A stretch of 64,000 nt of DNA from NCBI RefSeq assembly GCF_024172185.1, contig NZ_JAMZEC010000001.1, forward strand, positions 7,911,001-7,975,000, written 5' to 3'. The position numbers were made by a program, and so were the translations under genes. The notes below the pieces were generated by a model, which had not been told where the DNA came from, did no database searches, and was given only the letters and a program-made list of their open reading frames with translations. This DNA is from Nonomuraea roseoviolacea subsp. carminata. Lineage in GTDB: Bacteria; Actinomycetota; Actinomycetes; Streptosporangiales; Streptosporangiaceae. Shown in pieces: positions 46,469 through 54,892 of the stretch (its first letter is position 1; each line of letters begins with the position of its first letter).

Positions 46469-47434
46469 ATGCCCGCGAAGCCCGTTGATAGCATCCAGCC
46501 CGTCTCCGGAGCCGGAGGTCAGATGGCCGTCGCCAAGAAAGCCCAGAACGCCCAGAACGCCCAGAAAGCCCCGCGAGCCCCGCAGGCCCAGCCGGAATCC
46601 CCCGCCCCGCCCCTGCGGACCTTCGACGTCTCGGCCGCGCAGGACGCGTGGCTGCCCGGCGCCTCCGAGGCCCTCGCCGCCGACGGCGCGGTGGTGCTCA
46701 CCGGCACCGGCCTGGCCGGCCGGGCCCGCGACGTCGGCGCCCGCATGCTGGCCGAGGTCCCGCTGCTGGTCGAGCACCACGAGGACCTGATGGCCTACGA
46801 CGACGGCCACATGCGGCACCGCCCTCCCGGCGGGCCCGGCGGGCACGCGGCGGCGTTCCTCGGCCACCCCGCCGTGCTCGCCCTCTGCGGCGAGCCGCTG
46901 ACGTCGCCCCGCGTGATCAGCTACCACGGCCACACCGTGCTGCCCGGGTCGAAGCCGCAGCCGGTCCACGCCGACTGGGAGCCGCTGTGGCCGCGCGCGG
47001 TCACTGGCCACCCGCCGTTCATGCTGGCCGTCAACATCGCGCTCGTCGACACCGGCGAGGACAACGGCTCCATCGAGGTCTGGCCGGGCACCCACGCCCT
47101 CGCCTCCGAGGACGTCTACCGTCCCGGCTCGCTGTGCGTACGCGAGGAGCTCCTGGAGCAGCGGCGGCGGGAACGGCCGCCCGGCCGGGCCGTGATGAGC
47201 GCCGGCGACGTCCTCGTGCGCGACGTGCGCCTGTGGCACCGCGGCACCCGCAACACGACCGGCACGGCCCGCCCGATGCTGTGGCTGCTGCTGGCCGCGC
47301 CCTGGCTGCGCGCCGAGCCGTCGGTGCTGCTGGAGACCGCCGTACGCGACGAGGTCGAGGCGCTGCCCCTCGACGTGGCCGCCGACTACGTCGCCCACCC
47401 GGTCGGCGCCCTGTCCGGGGACGACGCCGGATGA
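46469..47434 (+). CDS. Phytanoyl-CoA dioxygenase-like enzyme 1
   Basis: The protein is 321 residues from ATG 46469, or 303 from ATG 46523 with cggagg just upstream. The iron site is visible as HxD in QPVHADWEP and the distal His in VRLWHRGTRNTT; the 2-oxoglutarate Arg is probably in that same GTRN segment. The N-terminus has an AQNAQNAQ repeat, dispensable if the second start is used. Family members hydroxylate amino acids, peptides or polyketides. It is coupled to the GNAT gene by ATGA overlap. Confidence 0.87.
   Translation: MPAKPVDSIQPVSGAGGQMAVAKKAQNAQNAQKAPRAPQAQPESPAPPLRTFDVSAAQDAWLPGASEALAADGAVVLTGTGLAGRARDVGARMLAEVPLLVEHHEDLMAYDDGHMRHRPPGGPGGHAAAFLGHPAVLALCGEPLTSPRVISYHGHTVLPGSKPQPVHADWEPLWPRAVTGHPPFMLAVNIALVDTGEDNGSIEVWPGTHALASEDVYRPGSLCVREELLEQRRRERPPGRAVMSAGDVLVRDVRLWHRGTRNTTGTARPMLWLLLAAPWLRAEPSVLLETAVRDEVEALPLDVAADYVAHPVGALSGDDAG
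46541..46568 (+). repeat. 9-nt repeat near the start of PhyH gene 1
   Basis: Three near-identical gcccagaac/gcccagaaa units encode AQN-AQN-AQK. They fall between the two candidate start codons and the catalytic domain. Confidence 0.75.
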
Positions 47435-48030
47435 CCGCCACGCGGGCCACCCCGGCCGCCACCATGACGTTTCCGCATCCGCACAGTCCGACCGCCCAGG
47501 GAGGCCGCTTGCCGTACGAGGTCCGCCTGATCACCGATCAGGACATCGAGGAGGTGCTCGTGCTGTGGGGCATGAACGCCGGGGAGCACGTGCCCCTGCT
47601 GTCCTACGACCGCTGGGGGCCGGGCGTGGCGGTGCCGGCGCGACCCGAGGTGGCGGAGGTGGAGGCGTTCACCCGCGACCCGCTCGACGGCACCCGCGAC
47701 CTGCTCAAGGCCGCGCTCACCGACGAGCTGTCGTTCTGCCTGGTGGCCGACAACGGGCACGGCCTGGACGGGTTCCTCACCGGGGAGATCCACACCCAGT
47801 CCGTCAACGACTTCCGCATCGGCTCGGTCCGCGAGCTGTACGTCCGCCAGGAGGCCAGGCGCCGCGGCGTCGGCTCCGCCCTGGTGGAGGCGGCGATCGC
47901 CGAGTTCCGCGCGCGGCGGGCCCGGATGTTCCGCGCCGAGGTCAACCCCGACTGGAAGGACGGCATGGCGTTCTGGCGGACCCGCAGCGCCTGGCTGCAG
48001 GACGCCGTGGTGTTCAACCACTACGAATGA
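47431..48030 (+). CDS. GNAT-family N-acetyltransferase
   Basis: The 199-residue protein begins at ATG 47431. The acetyl-CoA pyrophosphate loop is ELYVRQEARRRGVGSALVEA (the Q/RxxGxG/A motif), followed by MFRAEVNPDWKDGMAFWRTR. The first 30 residues are an extension, and PYEVRLITDQDIEEVLVLWG marks the usual domain start. GNAT enzymes acetylate amines; candidates are a freed amino sugar or a polyamine-like amine on the product, possibly for self-resistance. This is inference from position. Confidence 0.85.
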   Translation: MTATRATPAATMTFPHPHSPTAQGGRLPYEVRLITDQDIEEVLVLWGMNAGEHVPLLSYDRWGPGVAVPARPEVAEVEAFTRDPLDGTRDLLKAALTDELSFCLVADNGHGLDGFLTGEIHTQSVNDFRIGSVRELYVRQEARRRGVGSALVEAAIAEFRARRARMFRAEVNPDWKDGMAFWRTRSAWLQDAVVFNHYE

Positions 48031-48066
48031 CCGGCCGAGCCCCTGTTTCACGACACGCCTGGGAGC

Positions 48067-49035
48067 ATGATGAGCCTGACGGACGACGGCGCCGCGGTGG
48101 TCGCCGAGGACTCCACGCCGGTCGCCGGCGATCCGGCCGAGCTGCGGCGGCGCCTCCGGGAGCACGGCATGCTCCTGTTCAGGGGCCTGCTGCCGGAGCG
48201 CCGGCTCGCCGAGCTGCGCGCCCGCTTCACCGAGGTGCTGCGCCGCCACGACTGGCTCGCCGACGACAGCGGCGGCGGCGCCGCCGGGACGGAGGGGGAG
48301 GGACTGCGCCCGGCCGCCAACCGCCGTGACGGCAGCCCCCGCTGGTGGCGCATGTACGAGGACCTGCAGAAGGTCGAGCTGATGCACCGGGCCGCGCACG
48401 CGCCCCAGCTCGTCGAGGTGATGCGGGCCGTCCTCGGCAAGCCGCTGCTGAACCACACGCGGCGGCAGGTGAGCCTGGTGCACCCGGGCTTCTGGGTCCC
48501 GCCGCACCAGGAGCACACCCACGTCCAGGGCACCCCCGACGTGCTGACCGCCTGGGTGCCGTTCACCCCGTTCCCCGCCGGCCGTGGCACGCTGCGCGTG
48601 CTGCGCGAACGCGCCGTGCCCGGGGTGCGGCCCCTGACCGTGCTCGACACCGGCGGCGTCGAGGCCCGGATCGAGCCGGACGAGGGCGACTGGTGGCGCG
48701 CCCCCGACCTGGGGCCGGGCGACGTGGTCGTCATGCACGCCCTCGCGACGCGGGCCGTGGACGAGAACGTCACGCCGTACCTGCGCGGCGCCGTCGAGTA
48801 CCGCTACCAGTCGGCGCGCGAGCCGGTGTGCTTCGCCTCGCTGCGGCCGCACCACTATCCGCGGGTGCCCGGCTGGGAGGAGATCGCGGCCGGCTGGTCG
48901 CAGCGGCGCTGGCTGCGGGTCCCGCTGCGGGTGCGGCAGGTGGACTTCCTGCTGCCCGACAACCAGGAGACCTGGCACGAGCTGCTGCCGCACCCGGTGT
49001 CGAGGCTCGTCGACGTGGAGCCCGGCCGCACGTGA
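48067..49035 (+). CDS. Phytanoyl-CoA dioxygenase-like enzyme 2
   Basis: The 322-residue protein starts at ATG 48067, or the adjacent ATG 48070, behind a gggag site. The HxE/D iron motif is in WVPPHQEHTHVQGTPDV, the distal His in VVVMHALATRAVDEN. It shares little sequence with the first dioxygenase 600 nt upstream, so the two probably act at different sites. It is the only gene of the long operon preceded by a gap (36 nt) rather than an overlap. Confidence 0.85.
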   Translation: MMSLTDDGAAVVAEDSTPVAGDPAELRRRLREHGMLLFRGLLPERRLAELRARFTEVLRRHDWLADDSGGGAAGTEGEGLRPAANRRDGSPRWWRMYEDLQKVELMHRAAHAPQLVEVMRAVLGKPLLNHTRRQVSLVHPGFWVPPHQEHTHVQGTPDVLTAWVPFTPFPAGRGTLRVLRERAVPGVRPLTVLDTGGVEARIEPDEGDWWRAPDLGPGDVVVMHALATRAVDENVTPYLRGAVEYRYQSAREPVCFASLRPHHYPRVPGWEEIAAGWSQRRWLRVPLRVRQVDFLLPDNQETWHELLPHPVSRLVDVEPGRT

Positions 49036-50849
49036 ACCCGTCCGGCCGGGCCAGGACAGGGGGCGGGGCCGGAGCGGCCAGGGTGGCGGTCCGCCTCTGC
49101 TTCGAGGCGTCGCCCCGGCTGCTGGTCCTCGTCCTGCTGCTGTCGACGGCCATGTCCGCGCTGCCCGCGGGGCTCCTGCTCATCGTCCGCGAGATCGTCG
49201 AGGCGTTCACGCAGCGGCAGGACGGCCGCGCGACGGCGTGGATCCTGGTGCTCGGCGGGCTGACCGCGCTGCGCGTCGCGCTGGGCGCGCTGCTGTCCGT
49301 CCGCCGCGAGGAGCTGACCGAGCTCGTCGGCATCACCTCCGAGCAGCGGCTGCTGCGGGTCACCGGCTCCGCGCCGCTGGAGCGCTTCGACGACCCCGAG
49401 TGGTACGACGCGGTCGCGCGCGCCCACGACGGCGTGACCTGGCGGCCGGCCGCCATCGCGGGCATCCTCATCGAGTTCGGCGGCCAGGTCGTCTCGCTGG
49501 CCGGCATGGTGGGGGTGCTCGCCGTCCTCGACGTCCGGCTCATCGGCCTCGCCCTGCTCGCCGGGGTGCCGCTGCTGGTGCAGCGGCGGCTGGAGGCGCG
49601 CGCCGTCTACCTCGCCCGCCGCGGCACCACCGAGCTGGAGCGCCGCCGCGACTACCTCGCCGAGCTGCTCGTCCGCTACGACCTGGCCAAGGACGTGCGC
49701 AGCTACGGGCTGGCCGCGCCGTTCACGCGCATGCACGACGACGTCAGCCGGCGCGCGCTGCGGGCCGTCATCGCGGCGAGCCGCCACAGCGTGAGCCGCG
49801 GGCTGGTCGCGGGCGTGCTGAGCGCGGTGTGCCTCGTCGTGGCGTACTTCCTCGCCGCCGGTCAGGCGTCGTCCGGCGCGCTGACGGCGGCGGAGCTGTT
49901 CCTGGTCTTCACCGCCTTCAGCACCCTGGTCAACAGCACGGTCGACCTGTTCACCATCGTGGTGGACATCGAGGAGCACGCCGCGTACCTGACCGACTTC
50001 GTCGCGCTGGCGTACGGGCCCGAGCCGCCCGCGCCCGTCCCCGCCCCCGCACCGGAGAACGCGGCGCCGGGCGGGCCGGTCGCGCCGTTCTCCGGCGCGC
50101 CTCCGCGGGTGGAGTTCCGTGGTGTGGGGTACGCGTACGCGGGCGGCCCGCCCGTGCTGCGGGAGGCGTCGTTCACGCTGCTGCCCGGGGAGTTCGCGGT
50201 GCTGGTCGGGCGCAACGGGGCGGGCAAGTCCACGCTGGTCAAGCTGCTGCTGGGGCTGCTCGGCCCGGCCACGGGGCGGATCCTCGTCGACGGTGCCGAC
50301 CTGGCGCGGCTCGACCCGGCGCGGGTGCGGGAGCTGATCGGCGTGCTCTACCAGGAGTACGGGCGCTACGAGTTCACGGTGGCCGAGTCGGTCCGGCTCG
50401 GCCGCGCCGACCGGCCGCTGGACCGCGACCGGCTCGGCTTCGCGCTGCGGGCCGGCGGGCTCGACCGGGTCGTCGCCCAGCTCCCGCTCGGCGCGGACAA
50501 CCCGGTGGGGCGGATGTTCCCCGGGGCCCGCGACCTGTCGGGCGGCCAGTGGCAGCGCCTCGCCCTGGCCCGGGTGCTCTACCGGGACGCGCCGGTCTGG
50601 GTGCTGGACGAGCCCACCGCGGCCCTCGACGTGCAGGCCGAGACGGCGCTGATCCAGCGGCTGCGCGCCGAGCGGGGCCGGCGTACGGTCCTGCTCATCA
50701 CCCACCGGCTGGAGACCGCGCAGGCCGCCGACCGCGTCCTCGTGCTGGACGACGGGGTGCTGGTGGAGCACGGCTCCCACGACGAGCTGCTGGCGCGCGG
50801 CGGCAGCTACGCCCGGCTGTACGCCGAGTACGCCGCGGCCCGGACGTGA
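49032..50849 (+). CDS. ABC exporter, fused membrane and ATPase domains
   Basis: This 605-residue half-transporter starts at GTG 49032, overlapping the dioxygenase gene. A six-helix membrane domain covers about residues 20-330. The ATPase domain has Walker A VLVGRNGAGKST, signature DLSGGQWQRLALARVL, Walker B VWVLDEPTAALD and switch His ITHRLE. A Pro/Ala-rich linker joins the domains. As the last gene of the operon it is the likely exporter for the product. Such half-transporters work as dimers; no second half is encoded next to it. Confidence 0.92.
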   Translation: MNPSGRARTGGGAGAARVAVRLCFEASPRLLVLVLLLSTAMSALPAGLLLIVREIVEAFTQRQDGRATAWILVLGGLTALRVALGALLSVRREELTELVGITSEQRLLRVTGSAPLERFDDPEWYDAVARAHDGVTWRPAAIAGILIEFGGQVVSLAGMVGVLAVLDVRLIGLALLAGVPLLVQRRLEARAVYLARRGTTELERRRDYLAELLVRYDLAKDVRSYGLAAPFTRMHDDVSRRALRAVIAASRHSVSRGLVAGVLSAVCLVVAYFLAAGQASSGALTAAELFLVFTAFSTLVNSTVDLFTIVVDIEEHAAYLTDFVALAYGPEPPAPVPAPAPENAAPGGPVAPFSGAPPRVEFRGVGYAYAGGPPVLREASFTLLPGEFAVLVGRNGAGKSTLVKLLLGLLGPATGRILVDGADLARLDPARVRELIGVLYQEYGRYEFTVAESVRLGRADRPLDRDRLGFALRAGGLDRVVAQLPLGADNPVGRMFPGARDLSGGQWQRLALARVLYRDAPVWVLDEPTAALDVQAETALIQRLRAERGRRTVLLITHRLETAQAADRVLVLDDGVLVEHGSHDELLARGGSYARLYAEYAAART

Positions 50850-50861
50850 CGGGGCGGGAGA

Positions 50862-51782
50862 TCAGCCCCGGCCGGTCGCCCTGCGCTGGGCCGTGGCGGA
50901 CAGGAACTCCAGCACGCACCGGTTCGCCACCAGCGCCGTGACGTCGGCGTGGTCGTACGGCGGCGCGACCTCCACCACGTCCAGCCCGACCACGTCGGTG
51001 TTGCGGACCAGGTCGCGGATGCCCGCCAGCAGCTCCCTGCTGGTCAGCCCGCCGGGCTCGGGGGTGCCGGTGCCGGGCGCGTACGACGGATCGAGCACGT
51101 CGATGTCGATGGAGACGTACACCTTGCCGGTGACGGTGGAGATCACCTGCTGGACGATGTCCGTCAGCCCGGTCTCGTCCACGTCCATCATCGTCCAGTG
51201 CTCGACGCCGTGCTCGCCCGCCCAGGCGAACGTCTCGCGGGACGGGCCGTAGCCGCGCAGCCCGATCTGGAACACCTGGTTGGTCAGCCCCTCCTCGATG
51301 ACCCGCCGCACGGCCGTGGCGTGGGTCAGCAGGCGCTCCGGGCCGCCGTCCCAGGTGTCGGCGTGCGCGTCCCAGTGGACGAAGCTGACCGGGCCGTGCC
51401 GGTCGGCCACGGCGCGCAGGACCGGCAGCAGCACCGAGTGGTCGCCCCCGAGCACGACGATCCGGTCGGTCACGGACATGAGCTCCCGCGCCCACTTCTC
51501 CGCGGCGTCCAGGTTCTGCTCGTGACGGCCGGGCGTGACGGGCACGTCGCCCACGTCGACGATGCGCAGGTGCTCGAGGACCTCGGTCTCCAGGCCGACG
51601 TGGTACAGGTTGCCGGAGATGAGGGCCGACGCCTCGCGGATCGCCGCGGGGCCGAACCGCGCGCCGGGCCGGCCGCCCGTGCCCGAGTCGATGGGGACAC
51701 CCAGGACGGCCACGTCGCTCGGACGCCCGTCGAATCTGCCGTCACTTGACGAGGGAATGTCATGAAACGTCCGAGAGGGCAC
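50862..51782 (-). CDS. Agmatinase-like ureohydrolase
   Basis: The 306 residues start at GTG 51782 with gggga nearby. All manganese motifs are present: VVLGGDHSVLLP, WDAHADTWDG and SIDIDVLDPSYAPGTGTPEPGG. Ureohydrolases remove urea from guanidines: agmatinase, arginase, guanidinobutyrase, proclavaminate amidinohydrolase, and peptide arginases such as OspR that turn Arg into Orn in RiPPs. It is divergent from the YcaO gene and convergent with the ABC gene (12 nt). Position suggests a biosynthetic role on an Arg-derived or guanidino intermediate. Ordinary polyamine metabolism is the alternative. Confidence 0.87.
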   Translation of the reverse strand: MPSRTFHDIPSSSDGRFDGRPSDVAVLGVPIDSGTGGRPGARFGPAAIREASALISGNLYHVGLETEVLEHLRIVDVGDVPVTPGRHEQNLDAAEKWARELMSVTDRIVVLGGDHSVLLPVLRAVADRHGPVSFVHWDAHADTWDGGPERLLTHATAVRRVIEEGLTNQVFQIGLRGYGPSRETFAWAGEHGVEHWTMMDVDETGLTDIVQQVISTVTGKVYVSIDIDVLDPSYAPGTGTPEPGGLTSRELLAGIRDLVRNTDVVGLDVVEVAPPYDHADVTALVANRCVLEFLSATAQRRATGRG

Positions 51783-51883
51783 TCATATCCCCAATCGCAC
51801 ACTTGTCTCTTCGGTTATCGGTCGGCAGCATAGGTCAAAAGATCACGCGCACAACACCGTCCGGCGGATCACCGAGATCTCCG

Positions 51884-51913
51884 CCTATCGACGTTTATCG
51901 CTATTTATCGCCA
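51884..51913 (+). repeat. Three helically phased 10-bp repeats before ycaO
   Basis: cctatcgacg, tttatcgcta and tttatcgcca follow one another with exact 10-bp period, sharing TATCG, immediately before the GTG start at 51915. One copy per DNA turn suggests a cooperative protein-binding site or a translational element, since it directly abuts the start codon. Confidence 0.6.
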
Positions 51914-51914
51914 G

Positions 51915-53156
51915 GTGAGGGGAAAGAGCATTTCTCGTTCCGCGTTTGGGGAGTTGTCCGCCCGCTGGGCGGCCGAGCGGGCGCGGCCGATCCGCAAGGC
52001 GTACCGCGACGGCACGGACCGCGCGGTCAGCCCCGCCGCGACCCTCGACCGCGTCGCGCCGGCCCTGGAGGTCGCCGGCATCACCCGCGTGGCCAACGTG
52101 ACCGGCATGGACCGCATCGGCATCCCGGTCTGGTGCGCGATCCGTCCCGCGTCGCGCAGCCTGGCCGTCTCCCAGGGCAAGGGCGTCACCGCGGACGCCG
52201 CCAAGGTGTCGGCGATCATGGAGTCGCTGGAGCTGTGGCACGCCGAGACCCACCACCTCCCGCTCCGCTACGACACCTACCGCGCGCTCGCGTCCGCCGG
52301 CGAGGCGGTCCTCGACCCCGCGACGCTCGTCCGCTGCCCGTGCAGCGAGTACGCCCCCGACCGCCCGATGCGCTGGGTCCGCGGCTGGGACCTGATCCGG
52401 CGCGAGCCGGCGTGGGTGCCGTACGAGGCGGTGCACTGCGACTGGCGGGTGCCGATCGCGCCCGGCGACCACGCCGTGCAGAACGGCTCCAACGGCCTGG
52501 CCTCCGGCAACAGCCTCGTCGAGGCGGCGGTCCACGCCCTGTGCGAGCTCGTCGAGCGGGAGGCCATCGTCGCCGCCCAGGACGCCGGCGACCTGCTCGC
52601 CCCGCGGCGCAGGATACGGCCCGAGACGATCGCCGACCCCTCCTGCCGGGCCCTGCTCGACCGCTTCCGGCACGCCGGGATCGACGTCCTGGTCTGGGAC
52701 CTCACGCCGGAGACCGGGGTCCCCGTCTTCAACTGCCTGGCCGTGGAGACCGACACCCCCTGGTACCACCCGCTGCCGCAGACGCAGGGCTCCGGCTGCC
52801 ATCCCCGCCGCTCCATCGCGCTGTCACGCGCGCTGACCGAGGCGGCGCAGGCCCGGGCCACCGTGATCGTCGGCTCGCGCGACGACATCGGCCGCGACCG
52901 GCAGAGCTGGTACTTCGACCCGGAGCAGCGGCGCGCCGTCGCCGACGCCGTCCAGGAGCGGCCCCTGCGGGACTACCAGGACGTGCCCGACGTCGACCAC
53001 CCGACGATCAACGAGGACCTGGACTGGCTGGTCGCCCGGCTCGGCGCCGCCGGCGCCCCCTCCGCCGTGGTCGTCGACCTGACGATCGACGGCCTGGACC
53101 TGCCGGTGGTCAAGGCCGTCGTGCCCGGCCTGCGGTGGCGGCCGTGGGAGGAGTGA
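51915..53156 (+). CDS. YcaO-domain protein
   Basis: YcaO enzymes activate amide backbones with ATP, giving azolines, amidines or, with TfuA, thioamides. The 413 residues contain the ATP-binding SQGKGVTADAAKVSAIMESL (SKGxG...SAxxE pattern) followed by ELWHAE, NGLASGNSLVEAAVHALCEL and EREA, the second acidic cluster. The C-terminus is RWRPWEE, not the PxPxP of azoline-forming YcaO, as expected for a TfuA-dependent type. No RRE-like leader-binding domain or cyclodehydratase partner is seen. GTG 51915 has a weak ribosome site. The end overlaps the TfuA-JmjC gene. Confidence 0.92.
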   Translation: MRGKSISRSAFGELSARWAAERARPIRKAYRDGTDRAVSPAATLDRVAPALEVAGITRVANVTGMDRIGIPVWCAIRPASRSLAVSQGKGVTADAAKVSAIMESLELWHAETHHLPLRYDTYRALASAGEAVLDPATLVRCPCSEYAPDRPMRWVRGWDLIRREPAWVPYEAVHCDWRVPIAPGDHAVQNGSNGLASGNSLVEAAVHALCELVEREAIVAAQDAGDLLAPRRRIRPETIADPSCRALLDRFRHAGIDVLVWDLTPETGVPVFNCLAVETDTPWYHPLPQTQGSGCHPRRSIALSRALTEAAQARATVIVGSRDDIGRDRQSWYFDPEQRRAVADAVQERPLRDYQDVPDVDHPTINEDLDWLVARLGAAGAPSAVVVDLTIDGLDLPVVKAVVPGLRWRPWEE

Positions 53157-54892
53157 ACCCCTTCCGCCGGCGGCGGCCGGGACAGGCCCGGGACGAGCGG
53201 CCGCCGGTGGTGTTCCTGGGGCCCACGCTGCCCGTCGAGGAGGCCGCCCGCGTCCTGCCCGCCGACTACCGGCCGCCCGCCGAGCTGGGCAGCGTCTACC
53301 GCGCCGCCCGCGACCGGCCGCCCGCCATCGGCATCGTGGACGGCTTCTTCGAGCGCGTCCCCGCCGTCTGGCACAAGGAGATCCTCTACGCGCTCTCCCT
53401 CGGGATCAGGGTGTACGGGGCGGCCAGCATGGGCGCGCTGCGGGCGGCCGAGCTGGCCCCGTACGGCATGATCCCGGTGGGCGAGGTGGCGGAGCAGTAC
53501 CGCCGCGGCGCTCTGACGGACGACGACGAGGTGGCGGTGCTGCACGCGCCCGAGCAGGGCGGATACCGGCCGCTGTCGGAGCCCATGGTGAACATCCGGG
53601 CGACGCTCGCCGCCGCAGTCCGCGAGCGGGTCATCGGACGGGACGCCGCCGCCGCGCTGACGGCGCGCGCCAAGGCCCTGTACTACCCCGACCGCGACTG
53701 GGCGGCGCTGCTCGGCCACGACGGCGCGGACGCCGCCCTCGACGGGCAGCTCGACCGGCTGCGCGCGTGGCTGCCGGCGGGGGCGGTGGACCAGAAGCGG
53801 CTGGACGCCGAGCTGCTGCTGGCCGAGATGAGGCGGTGGCTCGACGCGGGAGGCGGGCCGCCTCCGGTGCCGCCCCGCCCGTTCGAGCAGACGGAGAACT
53901 GGGGGCAGCTCGTCGTCGCCGACGGCGGGCGGGCCATGAGTGGCGGCCAGGGGCGAGAGGAGTCCGTGAGCGTGAACGGTGACGGCAGGCCGGTGATCCG
54001 GGACAGGTCCGAGGCGGGTGCGCCGCCCTCGTCCTTCCGCACGGCCGCCCAGGCGGGCGTCAAGGCGGCGGAGGTGCCGCGGCGCCACGTGTCCGAGTTC
54101 GGCGGCGTGCGCGACCTCGAACGGGAACGGCGGCCCGTGCTCGTCGAGGGCGCGCTGGACGGCTGGCCGGCCCTGGAGCGCTGGAACCCCGCCTACTTCC
54201 GCGAGAGGACCGGGCGGACGCGGGTGCCCGTCGAGTTCTACCCCTCCGGCTCCTACTACGGCGGCTGGGTGCAGGCGCCCCTGCGCATGGACCGCTACCT
54301 CGACATCCTCACCTCGCCCGGCGAGGCCGAACGCTGCTACCTCGCCCAGGTGCCCCTGCTGGACCTGCTGCCGGAGCTGGCGGACGACCTGTCGGTGCCC
54401 GGCTGCCTGGCCGGGGCGCCGGAGATGGGGCTCGCGATGTTCCTGGGGAGGGACACGGTGACCGCCCTGCACTACCACAGTAGCCAGCAGGCCCTGCTGT
54501 GCCAGGTGAGCGGGGCCAAGGAGGTGCTGCTGTTCCCGCCGGGCGACCACCGGCACCTCGACCACCATCCGTGGTATTCGTACCGGTTCAATTTCAGCCG
54601 CATCGATTTCTCGGCCGTCTCCGCCGGGCCGGACTCGCCGCTGAGCCGGACCCGGCCGCTGCGGTGCACCGTGCGCGCGGGCGAGGCGCTTTACATCCCC
54701 CTCTACTGGGGGCACCTGGTGGAGGGCCCGGGGACCACGTCGTCGGTGACGTTCTTCTGGAAGCCCACCGCCGGCCGTCCGTGGTGGCCGCCCGCGATGC
54801 GGCTGCGGGCGGCCGTGAGCGGCGCCGTGCGGCGGCGGTTCGTCAGCCCCTTCAGCGAGGCGTTCAACCGGCGCTTCGGCCTGGACTGCTGA
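53153..54892 (+). CDS. TfuA-JmjC/cupin fusion protein
   Basis: One uninterrupted frame encodes a TfuA domain (residues about 15-200; VVFLGPTLPVEEAARVLPAD, IGIVDGFFERVPAVWHKEIL, GASMGALRAAEL) and a JmjC/cupin-8 dioxygenase-like domain (about 295-579; VEFYPSGSYYGGW, LHYHSSQQALLCQVSGAKEV, YIPLYWGHLVEG). TfuA supplies sulfur to YcaO for thioamide formation. In the JmjC half the iron motif reads His440-x-His442 with distal His521, where HxD/E is usual. The start is GTG 53153, in a GTGA overlap, or GTG 53144. An internal ATG at 53937 could give the second domain alone. I know of TfuA fused to YcaO but not to JmjC. Confidence 0.85.
   Translation: MNPFRRRRPGQARDERPPVVFLGPTLPVEEAARVLPADYRPPAELGSVYRAARDRPPAIGIVDGFFERVPAVWHKEILYALSLGIRVYGAASMGALRAAELAPYGMIPVGEVAEQYRRGALTDDDEVAVLHAPEQGGYRPLSEPMVNIRATLAAAVRERVIGRDAAAALTARAKALYYPDRDWAALLGHDGADAALDGQLDRLRAWLPAGAVDQKRLDAELLLAEMRRWLDAGGGPPPVPPRPFEQTENWGQLVVADGGRAMSGGQGREESVSVNGDGRPVIRDRSEAGAPPSSFRTAAQAGVKAAEVPRRHVSEFGGVRDLERERRPVLVEGALDGWPALERWNPAYFRERTGRTRVPVEFYPSGSYYGGWVQAPLRMDRYLDILTSPGEAERCYLAQVPLLDLLPELADDLSVPGCLAGAPEMGLAMFLGRDTVTALHYHSSQQALLCQVSGAKEVLLFPPGDHRHLDHHPWYSYRFNFSRIDFSAVSAGPDSPLSRTRPLRCTVRAGEALYIPLYWGHLVEGPGTTSSVTFFWKPTAGRPWWPPAMRLRAAVSGAVRRRFVSPFSEAFNRRFGLDC

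Noticed and set aside
44309..48030. The cell's own mycothiol biosynthesis genes
   Set aside because: The GT4, PIG-L and GNAT proteins do not carry the diagnostic sequences I know for MshA, MshB and MshD, and they sit in a secondary-metabolite operon.
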